A stretch of 64,000 bases of DNA, from the NCBI RefSeq assembly GCF_004011695.2, contig NC_082422.1, positions 620,001-684,000 of the forward strand, written 5' to 3'. The first letter of the stretch is position 1, and each line of letters begins with the position of its first letter. The position numbers were made by a program, and so were the translations under genes. Of this stretch, positions 24,650-37,450 are shown one piece after another. Source of the DNA: Ascochyta rabiei. Lineage: Eukaryota; Ascomycota; Dothideomycetes; Pleosporales; Didymellaceae. Below the pieces are notes generated by a model that was not told the origin of the DNA, searched no databases, and saw only the letters and a list, made by a program, of their open reading frames with translations.

Positions 24650-26090
24650 CCTCTTATAACAATAAAAATACAATTAAGTATCTATAAGCCTAACACTATT
24701 TTAATTTTTAGTTTTATAATATTCCTAACTTAGTAATTTAAGTCTCTGCTATATGCTTAACTAGAAGCACAATAATTTGTACATTTAACACAAAAGGAAT
24801 TAGTAATAGTGCAGGTAGAGAGCCTTTTAGAAAATTCTCCTAAAGCGTCTTAGCATAATATTGCTGCTTATAAGAGTTATAAATACCTTCTGCAACTCTA
24901 AGTATGTTGCTATACTAGCGTATTAAATAAATACAAGAAGATTGTTACTTTGCTGTAGGGTTAAAGGACCTAGAACACAGGAAGTAAGGTCCTCTAGCAT
25001 GATTCTAAAAGCACTAGCCTTGTTGTCTGCTATTGTTTCTTACAGCGATGCTTAGTTGTATGCTTGCTATAGTTTAGCAGTTAGGCAACCTTCTAACAAA
25101 CGCTTTATACTTACTAACTTTAACTTAACTATTACTTGCTAAGATTATAATGTCTTCTATATTAATTAAAGACAGATAAATGCCTACAAAGCTTAGAGCG
25201 CAAACACTAGAAAGAGCCTAACCTACTATTAATACAAAAACTATTGCAAATCTAGTTACCCTTACCTCTGTGCTTATTGTTCTTACCTTAGCCAAGCCTA
25301 GCTGTAGAGAGTAAGAGACGGCAACCTCAGACAGTAGAACGCTAGGCCTATTCAATACTGTAAATAGGGAATTTTAGGACCAAAATACAGACAAGACATT
25401 AAGAAGATTTGCATTTAGCTTTTCTAGCCTAAAAACAGATTTGTCCAGGCTGCGTTAGATTATTCTAACCTAATAGGCATGCTTAGTAACGTCTAAGGCA
25501 ATTTCTTAAACTAGACAGTAGGGCCTTTCCCCTTCTAGATCCACACTGTGTATGGATTGGTAGTGTCTTCCAGGATCTTTGTTAATTAGTTTAAAAGTTT
25601 TGTGCTTCATATAAGGAGCTAGTTTAAGCTTTAGAAGCATAAGGTCTACTGGCCTATTTCTACTATAAATCTTTTGCTTTAGAGCTTTAGGTGCAGGAGA
25701 GGCATGCTAGACGTTAACAGGTCTGGCTTTTTCTAAGCTATTTCCCGTTCTTAGAAAGATAGTTAATTGCCTAGAATCTATGTGCGCAGATAACGGGTAA
25801 GCTAAGCTTATGCGGTAGGCTTAATATAAAACAGACCTAATCGCAATTTTCTGCCTACAACCTTCTAGCAGTCTTAAGGCGCACCCCCTATTAAAATCTA
25901 CTCTTAACTATAGATCTACCTGTAAGACAATTGCTGCGTAGAACGCCTCTTAAAGCTAATTAAATTAACTACATTGTAAGATGCTATAGCGGTTAGACAA
26001 TTGCGATAGAAATAGAACCTTGTAACATGTAAAAGTCTAAGTAACCTAGAGACATAGTCTAGTATATTAGTTTTCTAAATTAAAGAAATA
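24650..26090. other. RIP-like degraded DNA, no gene identified
   Basis: TA-rich sequence with stops in all frames and no terminal repeats. Short protein-like tracts occur near 24,990-25,120, but none could be tied to a family. Confidence 0.5.
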
Positions 26091-26094
26091 GGGA

Positions 26095-26374
26095 ATTAAG
26101 GCTAGAGCTTATGTTTTACTAAGAATGCTATTAGCACGCAGAGAAGTTTAAGGAGGAAGTTAGAAGTATTTCCTAAGATTTGCTTTATACGTGTATCATT
26201 GCTCTACTTAACAAAGCAGCTTTAGACAAAATTCAAGATCTTTTAAAAGCAGTTGTAGATGCAGTAGACCAATTTTGTTACAACCAAGAGAAAGCGTTTA
26301 ACGCTTTCATAGCGCCCTACAAAGCATTAAAGGGACTAAAAAACAGTACTTTATCAATAGATAGATGGATTTAA
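26095..26374 (+). pseudogene. short unidentified helical frame
   Basis: An open tract of 64 codons (26,180-26,374) extends a little upstream through TAA codons. The peptide is Ala/Leu/Lys-rich and helical, without Cys or His clusters. The surrounding DNA decays in both directions. It may be a fragment of a larger mutated gene; function unknown. Confidence 0.25.
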
Positions 26375-28335
26375 TATTAATTGCTACCTACCTAAGCTGC
26401 TTTAATACTACAACATTAGATTAGTAGGGACTGTTTCCTTCTAGTATGCTTCCTTAGTTTATATAGCTGGAAGTTTAGCTCTAAAAACCTTACTTGCTTA
26501 TAGCTGGTACAGGTAACAATTTCTTACGCTTAATGTCTTATTTGCTGGTGTGCACATACTGTTTGTGTTATCTAGTGTTACAATAGTAGATTAAAAAGCT
26601 TACTACAGATTGCAACTCTTCCTACTCCTGTCTTAAGCACGTTGCTGATAATTTGCTGCATATCTAGCTTTCCTTTTATCTTAGCAATTTAGCTACCTGC
26701 CTGTTTGTATAATGCTAGATGTCTAGCTTTATCTAGTATTTTGTATTTGCCGTATATATAAACATTAATTATCTAGAAAGCATTAGCTCTTAGTAATGTT
26801 TAATGCTCCTGCTATAAGACTTACGTTTTCTCTATAGGGGGCAGGTTGTACCCCTAGGGTCTTGTTAATGCTACTACTGCCTATATATCGGCCTATCTTT
26901 CTATTACTGTGCAGAGCGCGTGTATCTTAGCGCATCGCAACAGCTAGAAGATTGTCTCTTCTAAGTATATTGTTCATGGATTCCTACACCAAGTCTAACT
27001 AGTACTTATTGTCTACGTGCTAGACAAGGAGAAGGTCCCTTGTCTTAGTCTTTAACTGCTAGTAGTTGCGTACTAACTTTTAAACATATGCAATATAACT
27101 GAAAATTCTAATCCTACTAGCAAAAAGAACTACTGTACTAAAGTCTTGTAGATTAAATCTATGTCTGTAAGGCCCCTCTATAAAAGCGCTAAGTTCTGTA
27201 GTTCTACTAAGGGTCTGTGTTAGAAGTTAATTTGTAAAGCCTACTCTAGGTTAAATGCGTAACTGGAAGTTATAGTCTTCTAATTTAGAGCCTGTTACTA
27301 TAAAAGGGTGGCGCTAGAGGATTAAGAAAAATCTATGTCTTATTATGGTGAGGTACACATACTAACTAGGTTTAACTTTCTAAGGCCTAGGTGGTTTAAC
27401 CTTTATATAAAGATTGTTGTGCACGTTCTTAACTAGAATACTAGTGTTAGGCTTGCTTACTAAAAAGTTACAATAGACAATAAGGAAGTTTCTGTAAGCG
27501 TAGGTTGCTATCCACACACATATCCCCATAATTACTTAGACTTAGCCTATCTTACTTGCTTTAGGAACATAAAACTATAGTAATATACAAATTAATGTAG
27601 AGCAGCTAAAGTAAATTATCTAAAAGATCTTGTACATATAATAACAGAAAGCAGGTAGAGAAGTAACACTTATTAGCCTAAGACATCTAAGTATCTAAGT
27701 GCGTAAGACCACAATACAAACACAGATTTATAGGAATATACTGTTGTTCTGCTTATTGCGCTAATATTGCTAGTCTAATTATATGCAGTAAGTTCTATAA
27801 CTGCGTAAATAGAACCCTTAATTAGGGCAACTAGGCCTACTATGCTGTGAGTACGGTGGTATAATCTTAGGGAAATGTGTAAGATATTAGCTGCTATACT
27901 TATACTAGAAAGCAGAAGGATAAGGTTTATTGTAAGCATTAAAGCAGATTAACTGCTTAGCTCTCTAGCTGTTTTCACACCCTAACCTAAGCAAATACTA
28001 TTGCTACTTACATAAAACAACTTAAAGAGCACATCTTTTACTAAAATGCGCTATCTAGATAGCCTAAAGGGGCTTGTTGTAGAGTATACTAAATACTTAA
28101 GAAGAAAATCTGTTACAAGAGCAGCCAGCTATTAAAGGGCCAGGCAAATGCTAAAACATAGAACGAGGAAGGCTGTAAGCCCTGCAGATAGGACAGAGTA
28201 CTAGGTAGAAGGACTAAATAGGCAATCTATACCTAGGTAAGCCAGACACATTGTCTATACTTACTAATATACTATAGAAGTAGTTAGTGCGCCTTTAATG
28301 CATATAAATAGGTAGCTTAGTGCCCTACCACTGTT
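26375..28335. other. RIP-like degraded DNA, no gene identified
   Basis: About 2 kb of TA-rich sequence with no frame that can be followed for more than about 60 codons, and no terminal repeats, LTRs or RNA genes seen. Confidence 0.5.
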
Positions 28336-28339
28336 GTTG

Positions 28340-30590
28340 TGTTAAGATTGTTATGGCCTTAAAAAGTTTACAGCAAGAATCCTTCTAAAAACAGAAGAAC
28401 AACTTTATTTGTTATAGTTATAAGATAAGTGACTGGTATAAAGTAGCAGTGTAGATATGCATTTAGAAGGATAACAGCCAGCTCTACGTTTACAATTCGA
28501 ATCTAACCTAATTAGACTGGCTGCTGTCATCTACCTAGCTTGTAAGTTCCTAGAGCTCTTGTTGCACGTAATTATCTAACGTTCTAGAAATTAATATATC
28601 TAGTGCCTATAGTAAAGACTAGCAAAGACTTCTTCTCTAAAAAGCTATTACCTAAGGAATTACGACCAGCTATAAAGGATGTTTCGTTACCTAGTAACTT
28701 ATTAAGGCCGCCAGTTCCTGAGTATGCTTAGGAGGAGATCTTTTTAGGCAGACTGTTAGAGAGATGTAGAGATTCAGAGGCTTACTAGATCTAAGCACAA
28801 ATTGCGTAAGGGCGTAACATTCTTCTTTTTAGTAACATGAAGAGTTAGGTGTTATTTAGGCTAGGCTTTTTAGATTTCACGTAAAGCTTTAAGATGGCAT
28901 GCGGTACAGTACAATGCTCTTAAGTCTACAAGATCATAGTCTTAGCCATGAGACTAGATCCTAGTAAGAAATGTAATTTTCAGCTTAGGCGTTGTTAGAT
29001 ACAAGATGCTTAAAGGTGCTGGGGTGCGCAAATATAGTGACGCCCTCTTATTACTGTCCTAAAGTTGGTTTAGTACAGGGTATAAATAGAGTAAGAATCA
29101 CCGCAATGCAAGTGTTCTTTTAAACAGACTAGAGAAACGCATAAGCATAAGTGGCAAAATAAACAAATCTAGAAAGACCTAGCATCTGAAACAATTAGCG
29201 ATAGAGCATTATAACAACAAGTACAGAAAGCTAGATACAGAACGTGCAAAATTGCTAGAGACAGAGGAACAGGGTATGTTTACTAATAATAATAAGAACA
29301 GACTAGATAAGATACAGAAGGCGCTGGCTAGGTACAACAGAGTTATAGCTTAAGCAAACACAAACCCTACTACAGTAGTTAGTCTAGAGGTTAATACCAC
29401 AATAGAAAGTAATGCTATTAGGCAGGATACTGCAAGACAAGATTTAGTACAGCAAGGAGCAATTAAACAAGATTTAACAGAGCAGGAAATAACAGGACAA
29501 AACGTAGGAGGATATAGAGCGACTAGACAACCTGCTACAGTTAGTGCTCTAGGCCTAGAAACAACACATGTAAATGCTCTAAGAACTTTGTCTAAACCTA
29601 AAAGGACTAGGCAAGAACACTAGGAGGGATTAAAAAATGTGACTAATAGACTTATGGACGACCTTAATATAGCATAGGATGTTAACGTTAATAACAAGCA
29701 TTCTAGACCCTTTCTGTAGAATTATAATAAGGAAGTCTTTAGCTATATTGCTAGATATACTTAGATTTAGTACTGTGTTAGGTATAGGTCTGCGGACGCT
29801 TACAGCGCTCGTTTTGAGTTAACCCTCCTAGATAGGTCTAGATACAAAGGAACTAGAGATGTTACCTAGCACAGTAACTGTATTGTTAAGAGGATTATAC
29901 AGACCTACAAAGACAAGAGGTAATTACTTCTAATAGAGATACTTAGTAAAGTAAAGGTTCTTGTAATATACTAGGATTCTAAGATAGGCATTAGACATAC
30001 TGCTAAAGTTAATGTATTAGCTCCTAACTATAGAGTAAGACAACCTCCTACCTGCTGCTTTATCTATCTGGATCCTGCACTCTATATTTTAAGATACAAT
30101 ATTAAGAATAAGAGTAGCTACAGTTACAAAACTAGGTTAATAATAAAACTCCTAATGGACAGACACGATGACTAGTAAAAGTCTATTACTTTCTACAACA
30201 TTGTAGTTAGGCTAGAGAACAGGTTTAAGGAAAAGTGTCTACGTGGGATCTTAGGTAGACCTAGTCTACTCTATAAGTTAGCTTACAAGAAAAAAGCAGC
30301 GTCCTGCTAGAGTAGATTAAGATACACTATAGTTAAATTAGTAGTAAGCCTAACGCTTATAAGGCCTCTAACTTTACTATATTACTTTAAACTTTTACCT
30401 AAGATATAAACTAAGCAGACTCCTGTAAAAACAGAGTCTGGAAACTTACTAAAGGATTAGTTTCATGCAGACTTTCTAGAGCTTTTTAATCTAGTAGAAG
30501 ACACAACGTATGCAGACTTAACTAAACAGCAGTAGCTTCTTTACCTAGCACAGTTTAAAAAGTAGAAGGCGGTAAACGCGTGATAAACTT
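28340..30590 (+). pseudogene. long unidentified gene relic
   Basis: From about 28,720 to 30,590 plus-strand frames remain readable over long tracts if TAA/TAG are taken as Gln. A Cys-containing tract lies near 28,880-29,010. A Gln/Thr/Asn-rich region follows at about 29,330-29,560, then a long Arg/Lys/Tyr-rich region (about 29,600-30,580). At least one frame change or intron is needed near 29,100-29,330. The total, near 600-700 codons, suggests a substantial protein. I recognise no catalytic motif, membrane segment or repeat domain. It could be a transposon-encoded protein or a host gene. Confidence 0.4.
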
Positions 30591-30779
30591 AGGCTTCTAA
30601 AAAAGACTGCTCTTATTTTGTACTTTTTAAAGATTGTACATTAAGGCGTTTCTATTTAGGTGTATAGAATAAATTTAACAGATAAACTCTACACTCTATG
30701 TTAGCAGTTTTAATATAATTATTAAGCTCTTCTATTTCCTTATTACTCTTTGCTTAGTTGTTAAAGCGTTCTGGCGGCT
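30591..30779. other. spacer before the DUF1996 relic
   Basis: TA-rich spacer with no feature recognised; the promoter and signal-peptide region of the downstream gene should lie here but is not readable. Confidence 0.4.
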
Positions 30780-31985
30780 CCTGTGCTATTCACAATTAGG
30801 AGTCTTTTAGATTGATCCAATTGTCTCTAAGGGGCTTCTGTCCTAACACGCACACACGCTGCATAGGGGACAGAGTATGTTTTACATAACTAGTAAAGAT
30901 AGGTGCCTAATTTCTAGCCTAGACTTAAGCTTCTCCTTGTCCTATAATAGTCTAGTGCAGCCTAACTGTACCACATGTGCAGTCCTTAATAACATGTCTG
31001 CTTACTAGACACCGCCTCTTATATTCTCCTACAGGAACAGTACCATTAAGATTGTTCTGTAAGTTGGTGGAATGCTTATGTAGATATAGAGAGTTATACC
31101 TAAAAGCTAGCCCTAATACAGATACAGCTACTATTTCCTCTTTAGGGACAACATTATTGCTTTTCTACTGGGATTTACGATAATTGCAGGGGACACAAAC
31201 AGGCAGAATGTGTCTTTTCCTACTTTAGATATACCACAGTCTTTGTAGGGCCTAGATAACAAAACGCTAAAAGCGCTCGCAGAAAAAGCTATTAGATTCA
31301 CCTGTCTAAATTATAGTGGCACCTCTAAAGGATCTTTAGCTCGTTACATCCTTCTAAACAGAACGTTTATTAATTTAAATTACGCAGATAGCCTTTGCCT
31401 TAAGTTAATAATTCTATTATGCTAGAATAGTAATATGCCTAGTGCTGATAACTATAAGTCTTATGTAGCCTATCTAGACCTTGTTATATAGGGCACATGT
31501 CCTAAGCATTATAATACTTACATTCCAGCTCTGTTTTACAAAACAATTTAGGAGACTGCTATCTTCAAAGATGTTCCTAGACACTTCCTACTTAGCAATG
31601 GCGATTAAACAGGTAAGAATGTCTACTGTTTTAGAATTTTATCTTATATAATGAAAGGTTCTAGCTATTATAGAGACTTCTAAAATGGATGGAACATAAC
31701 TACACTGCAGCAGGCTATCAGCAGCTGCACAAACTCCTTAGGGCTAATTAAGGATTGCTCTATTTTTTCGCTGCAGTCCCTAACTCAGGCAAGCTAATGC
31801 AATCTACTACTACCACCAGCAATTGCTAATGAAAGCTGTATTGAACCTCAGTTAAGCCCCTGCGGCAACGTTACTCTGTAGAGCCATACGTGTTGGATTG
31901 CAGCTTAACAACTAGGTTAGGCTATATTTTGTAGTAGTAAGCTTGTCTTTAGTAGCTCTGTACAGTTAGATTTTACATTAGATAA
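30780..31985 (+). pseudogene. DUF1996 secreted-protein relic
   Basis: The plus strand shows DUF1996 landmarks in order. A 'PNTHTLHRG' block near 30,845 matches the family's 'SPHxHxxHGG'. Then come 'CTTCAVLNNMSAY' (about 30,968-31,007), 'FLLGFTIIAGD' near 31,160-31,195, and 'SYVAYLDL' near 31,460. 'GTCPKHYNTYIPALFY' follows near 31,495-31,540, and then 'FLLSNGDQTG' and 'NGWNITTLQQAISSC' near 31,580-31,735. In the family these correspond to the G-x-CP-x-THP-x-x-IPQ block and to the G-D-P-T-G and GW block. DUF1996 proteins are secreted fungal proteins of unknown enzymatic role. Stops are TAA/TAG only. The start and signal peptide are not clear. Family call is from recognised motifs. Confidence 0.75.
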
Positions 31986-32137
31986 CGCTGGCGCTAGGAC
32001 CTAATTAGAAAAGAAGGAAAAGAAAAAAAACAGAGAAGCTCTTTAGATCTAATTCTTATTCATAAGTTGTAGTTAATCTAGTTATCTAAGTTAATAACTG
32101 TATCTCCTATTATGAATGAACGGCACTAGGATAGCTA

Positions 32138-33218
32138 ACGTGCTCTGCCCGTAGGCGAGAAACGCCCCTCAGCGAGATGGACCCACCGTTCAGACAACTC
32201 ACTCTTTCTCACCGGCAGCTAAATACCGTCAGAGTACCGGCCATCGTGCTCGTCTGTGTGCGGCCCTACGGTGGCTATGGGCGTTGGATCGGGCAGGGTA
32301 TGGACGTGCACTATTGACGTGTAGCAAACCTATTGATCCCGCAAACATTTGTCTCCGTCTATTAGACGACACAAGCTAGGGGACTGTTTCCTCTTGCTCG
32401 TTGTGTCCTTGAGTCGTACGCGAACGGCCGCAGATATATAGGGTGCACGATACTTCACAGAAGATAAGGGGAAGTGTATGGGAGTAAGTTAGTCCCTGTC
32501 GTGCAGAAGTGGTGTGTGACAACCCAACATCTAAGATCTTGCTATACGTAAATTTAGTGTCGCGCCTGACACGCACAAGCGACTGCTCGGTCGACCGTCC
32601 ATTTCCTGACCTGGACAGCACGGCGTGGCTGCGCTCGGTGTCTGAATAGTATTATCCCTTACCAGCTTAGCGTCCTCTGTCGGGCTGTGTAATGAACATC
32701 GTGTGGCTGGTGCAGTGAAGCTCCTAGAAAGGCGCGACGTCGTATGCCAAAAGAGTATAGCGTTAAATACAATACCGTCAACTTCGCTGAGCTTGTCGCT
32801 ACTGCATAAGCACACTGCAGGAAGCTGCCAAAACGCACAGCGCCAAGGGCCGACACTGTCAACACGGAGATAGCCTCGGAGACCACATCTCCAACACCTA
32901 ATCAGCTTCACAGCCTGGGGCGATGTGCATCTAGGCTAGGCCTACTGTTGTAGCATTCCAGGCTCGAAAAGAAACTAAAGGGCGGCGACAGAGCAGAGTC
33001 TAAAGGCAGGATGGTCTTCGAAGCTGCGCGCGAAATGATGCCGGTACGACCACAACTGTTGTAATTTTCCTGCTGCTATACAGGGCTCGGAAGTCAAGAG
33101 GCTGAACAAGAGTATCACGCCCATTGCAGATGTCTGGATGTGCGTGGCATTGGTCGAGGTGCGTGAACGGTGAATCCATCTCGCTGACGGGCGTTTCTCG
33201 CCTACGGGCAGGGGACGT
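32138..33218. mobile_element. 1,081-bp TA-flanked TIR element without transposase
   Basis: Inverted ends begin ACGT, are flanked by TA (32,136-32,137 and 33,219-33,220) and match over more than 40 bp with only a few mismatches; the left end reads ACGTGCTCTGCCCGTAGGCG. The interior has balanced base composition with many CpG sites and no excess of TA, so it has escaped the mutation seen around it. The TA target and ACGT ends resemble the Fot/pogo elements nearby, which suggests a non-autonomous relative moved by one of their transposases. It carries no transposase motif. Open frames inside (minus, 32,531-32,911 and others) show no known domain and may be chance. Confidence 0.85.
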
Positions 33219-33284
33219 TAATAGTGTCACGTGTAGGCATCTCTAGCAAGTGAGATTACGAAGAACTATAGCTATTTGTAGATG

Positions 33285-35394
33285 TCTAGTCTAAATCTGA
33301 TGCTACCATGTCTGTCTTCTGACGTCTGCATTCTGCTGATTCATACCCTCTCTATCCACAACTTCATTGTCACATTCATCTTTATCGCTAGATGCTAGCA
33401 TAGCGTACTTGTGTTTTAGCTAAAGATAATCTTCTATTAGAACCTACATAAGCTCTCCTAATTTCGTTCGCAGCTGGCAGACCTGAATCTCGCTTAATAA
33501 GCTATTGCAATTATAGTTGAAGTCATCTACTAAAAGGTATTGCACATCTTTAACCTTGAACTTTGCAGGTTAGTCCTATTTATTATTAGCCTTCTTTTTA
33601 AACCTTATGTTATCGCTCTTTAGGTTCTCTTCCTTTACCGTGTTAATAGTTGCTGTCTTCTCTTTGCTTTTGCCAACCCCTTTAAGCTTCCTCTCTACTT
33701 AATTAGCTAAGGGAGCAGTTTCATCTAAGGTACTTTCATCCGCTGCTCCTTTGGTTATCTGCTTATGTTTCGCGAGGCAAGGGCTCTACTGATGATTTTT
33801 GCACACAAAGTGCTCTTTGCATTAAGAAGACTTATATAGCGCTGCTCCGTGTTTAAACCTACAGCCTAGCTAGGCAAAGCACTAGTCCTGCATATCTAGT
33901 TAGTTAAGGTACAGCTATACTAGTTTTGTTAGATGTTTATCTCTAAAAAGTTGTAATATCTCATCCCTAAGCTTATTAGATTGTTTAAGGTTGTTGATAC
34001 GAACTCTCTTATTAAGAAGCAGGAATAAAGCGTGCTAAAAGTCTGAAATAAGGCTAAGCGTAACATTCTTGTGGCCAGCATCTGCATAAGTTACTGTAAG
34101 ATTAACAAGCTTGGCGCGCACTTTAGAGACAATTAACTCTATGTTAGTGTTCTACAAGAAAGAAACAAGTCTTGTGTCTCTTCTGTGTTGCGTAGATCTG
34201 ACTGTATTTGTATTTGCAGAGCACACGTAAAGAATGGAAGGGCTAGCGTCTTTGTGCTGGCCGCAATAATGGCACCGTGCACACAGTTAAATAGGCTTCC
34301 ACATTAACTAGTCCATTAAGTTAACATATATTCGAATAGCAGCTCTAGTATTCTAGGTTAAGATGTAGCCTTCCGCAATGAAATCTCTATACTTTTTAGT
34401 ACTTATTAGGCTGTTACATGCGTTATTCCAGCGAGGAGAAGGCAATGTTACAAGCGCAACTGGCGAGGCCTGCAAGAAGACAGCAACAATCCTTTTATTA
34501 AATGTGCTAACTACAGCAGATGCAACAGGTTCTTAGTATCTTCTGTTCCTAACCAGCCTGCCTCTCTGCTTGCTAATACCCTTTTGGAATAACAGAACCA
34601 ACGCAACCTAAAACTTCTCCACACCTACTAAGCCTAGCGTTCCTTTCTCCAGCACAGCAAGTTAGAAAGAGAACGCAAAGGGGGTACTAATATACAAGAT
34701 TTTACTTGTCTTAGCTGTTATAATACTTTCTATAGCCTTAACGCTTTGAGTAGGCTTATATAGGATGTAGCGAGACACAGTGTTAAGCTAGTAACGTTCT
34801 AAGACCAGCATAGCAAGCAGTATACATTGCATCTCTTATAAACTTACAAGTACAGCTTTCTTAAAGGTGCATTTTTAGATAGCCTAATTCTATCTTTATT
34901 TAACTGTCTGATGTAAAGGAAGTGCCTTAAGGTTGTAGCTCTACTATTTCTTAGAAAGCAAAAACTACCTAGTCTCCTGTTCAAGTACAACTAATTAACA
35001 GACAAACAACTAAGATATTTATATATCAATGCAACATATAAAGCGGTTTTTAATGGGTAGAAACTCTGCTACCCTAATCCCACGTCTTTTGTATTGCCTG
35101 GACTGTGTCTGCCTTAAAAGCCTTTAGGCGATTCTGGTACTCATCCATTTCTGGGTCTTCTACTATCTCATTCTCATACACTGCTAGTTTGGACAAGAGT
35201 TGTCTTTAAACTTCTAAGGTCCCTTCCACCTTATGTATCTCGCGCTGATGATCTTTTGTTGTTTGCTCTGTGGACCAACCTTTTTTGTTAAATACTCTGC
35301 CTTTATAATTCTGTTTCTGCTCTATGTAGCGTGCAAAGCCATTTTCGTTACTAAACGCTCGGGTTGGCTTGTTAGGTCTCCTGTCCACCGACAT
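33285..35394 (-). pseudogene. unidentified Cys/His-rich protein relic
   Basis: The ATG at 35,392-35,394 starts a nearly open frame of about 110 codons. It is basic and then Glu/Gln-rich, with a coiled-coil look around 35,120-35,230. After a poorly readable gap (about 34,300-35,060, possibly with introns) the minus strand is readable again to about 33,285. That part holds a Cys-x2-Cys pair with His near 34,270 and a long helical stretch (33,930-34,120). It also holds a Cys/His cluster at about 33,770-33,900 that is spaced like a zinc-binding domain, then a Lys-rich tail. Only TAA/TAG interrupts it. Family not recognised; the clustered Cys/His residues suggest metal or nucleic-acid binding. Confidence 0.45.
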
Positions 35395-35793
35395 GCTGAA
35401 TAGATAACAACTAGGGGAGCAGTAGTTAAGTAAGAACTAAGATACCACGTCACTTAGGCTAGTTAGAGCTACTTATACAGAGGGCGCTGCACCAGCTAGC
35501 CTATTAGATAGTACATCTAACTAACTGCAATCTAAAAATTAATGTCAACCCCTTTAAAAGCACTAAGGAAACTAACTGCAGCACATTCTTTTTTTTTCTT
35601 AAGAGCGGTTTGATAATATCTACATTGGTTTACAATTTGTATTCTGCAAACTCTTCTAATTACCTGTTTCTGTACACACCTTTATCCTTACGCATTTTAT
35701 GCGTTACCTAATCCTAGCATGTACAGTGATCCCCTGAAACCACTGTTTCTAACATCGAATAGAATGCAATTGAGGACCAGGCTCTGCTAAGCT

Positions 35794-36990
35794 ATGCCTG
35801 GGCTAGAATGCAAGATGCAGAGGAGGAAGTATGTTGACATAGTCAAGATGTACCTAACTAACAATAAGCAGTTCATGCACGTAGGCAAAGCCTTCTTGTC
35901 CTTGCTTGCAACCATAGAGGGCGATTATCTTAGCTCTATCCAGGCAAAGCTGCTCCCTTATACGTTGGCATTTGAGCACTCTTTTTTCGCGGACTCTAAT
36001 GCAGCTATAGGAACATCTTTATCTAATGCTTAAGGCATAGGGCTCTTTCCTGCAACTCCCAATGCACATCTAACCGTTGCCAGAGAACGTAGTGCAAACA
36101 GCTGCGATTCAGTTATTTTTGGAGTCAGCCAAGGATCTTGCTTCAACAGAAAAGAACCAGGTTGGTACGGCAGAATAGAAGATACAACACAAAACCCAAC
36201 GCAGGAGGAGTCAAGGGCTACTCTGCAATCAGAAGTTACCTCAGACGCACCCGAATTTCTACGTATTGGGGTTGTGAACGATGCAGAGTCTGAGTGCATT
36301 CTGGAAGATGGCACTTTACTGTACTCAGCTGCTCAGCCGGGGCTGGCTTCCATATCGCCGTCCACCATTTCGTCTGACTGGGATATAAGCTTGAATTAGG
36401 AGACAGCATTTATATTGCCTAAAGGAGTTACAGTGACTTATTAGCTCTATTTATACAACTAGTTAAGTTAGCTTTACAGGATCTTATACGTAGAGATCTA
36501 ATACATTATTAAGATTAGTAATTTGTTCCTGTAAGAGGATGTAGGAGATTTTGTTAACCTTTTCTGCTATAGGTGGGATGTGGAAGATCTATAGTCTTGG
36601 CTTCTGACTAGCAATCTAGTAACAGGGACGTCTTTGACAGAAAAGATGCTAAAGAGCCTACAGTGTGTTAAGGTTATCTCAGCTAACTCATTAGTTAAGC
36701 CTATTAAACTTAGAATGGCAAGAGTCCTTTTGTATTATTAGTACGAGCATGAACATATGTTACTAAAACACAACTCTAGTCTTCGCATTTACCTTTTGTT
36801 AGGAAAGGGCTTAGCTAGCGTAGTAAAGTCTGTTATCTTAGAGAGAATATATAGTTTGCAGTATAACAGCCTTACTGCGCAAGCTAGATAAAAACGCAAG
36901 AACAGTCTTAAATGGCACACTAGAATTGGCAAGAGATGGTCATACGTAACCTCTTATCTTAGCGTTAGGATAATGCTAACTTGTAGCTAT
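35794..36990 (+). pseudogene. unidentified gene relic, N-terminal half nearly intact
   Basis: A plus-strand frame starts at 35,794 and continues to about 36,990, close to 400 codons, interrupted only by TAA/TAG. The first 200 codons (to about 36,400) have one stop and normal composition; beyond that the frame is increasingly TA-rich. The N-terminus is helical, with no signal peptide, and the middle (36,030-36,400) is Ser/Glu/Pro-rich and probably disordered. The C-terminal part is basic and hydrophobic. No domain recognised. The overlapping minus-strand frame (36,030-36,314) is a shadow of this one. Confidence 0.45.
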
Positions 36991-37450
36991 CTGCTTAAGA
37001 CACATGTGTAAGCACTGTATCTTACATTTAACTTGCTCAATTTACTAATAAGGTTCCAGAAATAATCCTAAGAAGCTACTGGACTGAGGATTAATGGCTC
37101 TTCTAACATACTTATTACATGCATATCCTAAAGGCGTTTGTACTAGTTGCATAACAGATCTGCTAGTCAGATCTATTATAGAAGGAGTTGTACTGTTAAA
37201 CTATCTGCTTGTAGCACATGCAGCGAATAGCTTTAACGCATACAGTTAGGAGGATAAAAGATCTATAGCTAAGCTTAAGGGTAAATGGCAATCAGTAAAT
37301 CAGCCAACAAATTTTATTAGCGTCGTTTCTGTGTAGCAGCCAAAACATGTAGTATTTATACAAGGGTTTACAGAAAGATACTTTGTGAACTATTATAACG
37401 TTAATTGGCTGATGCTATACGAACCGAATGTTTGCAAGACCTGGATAGTT

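Noticed and set aside
32531..32911. 126-codon minus-strand frame inside the 1,081-bp TIR element as an encoded protein.
   Set aside because: No motif, several overlapping frames are similarly open, and the element has no sign of a coding role.
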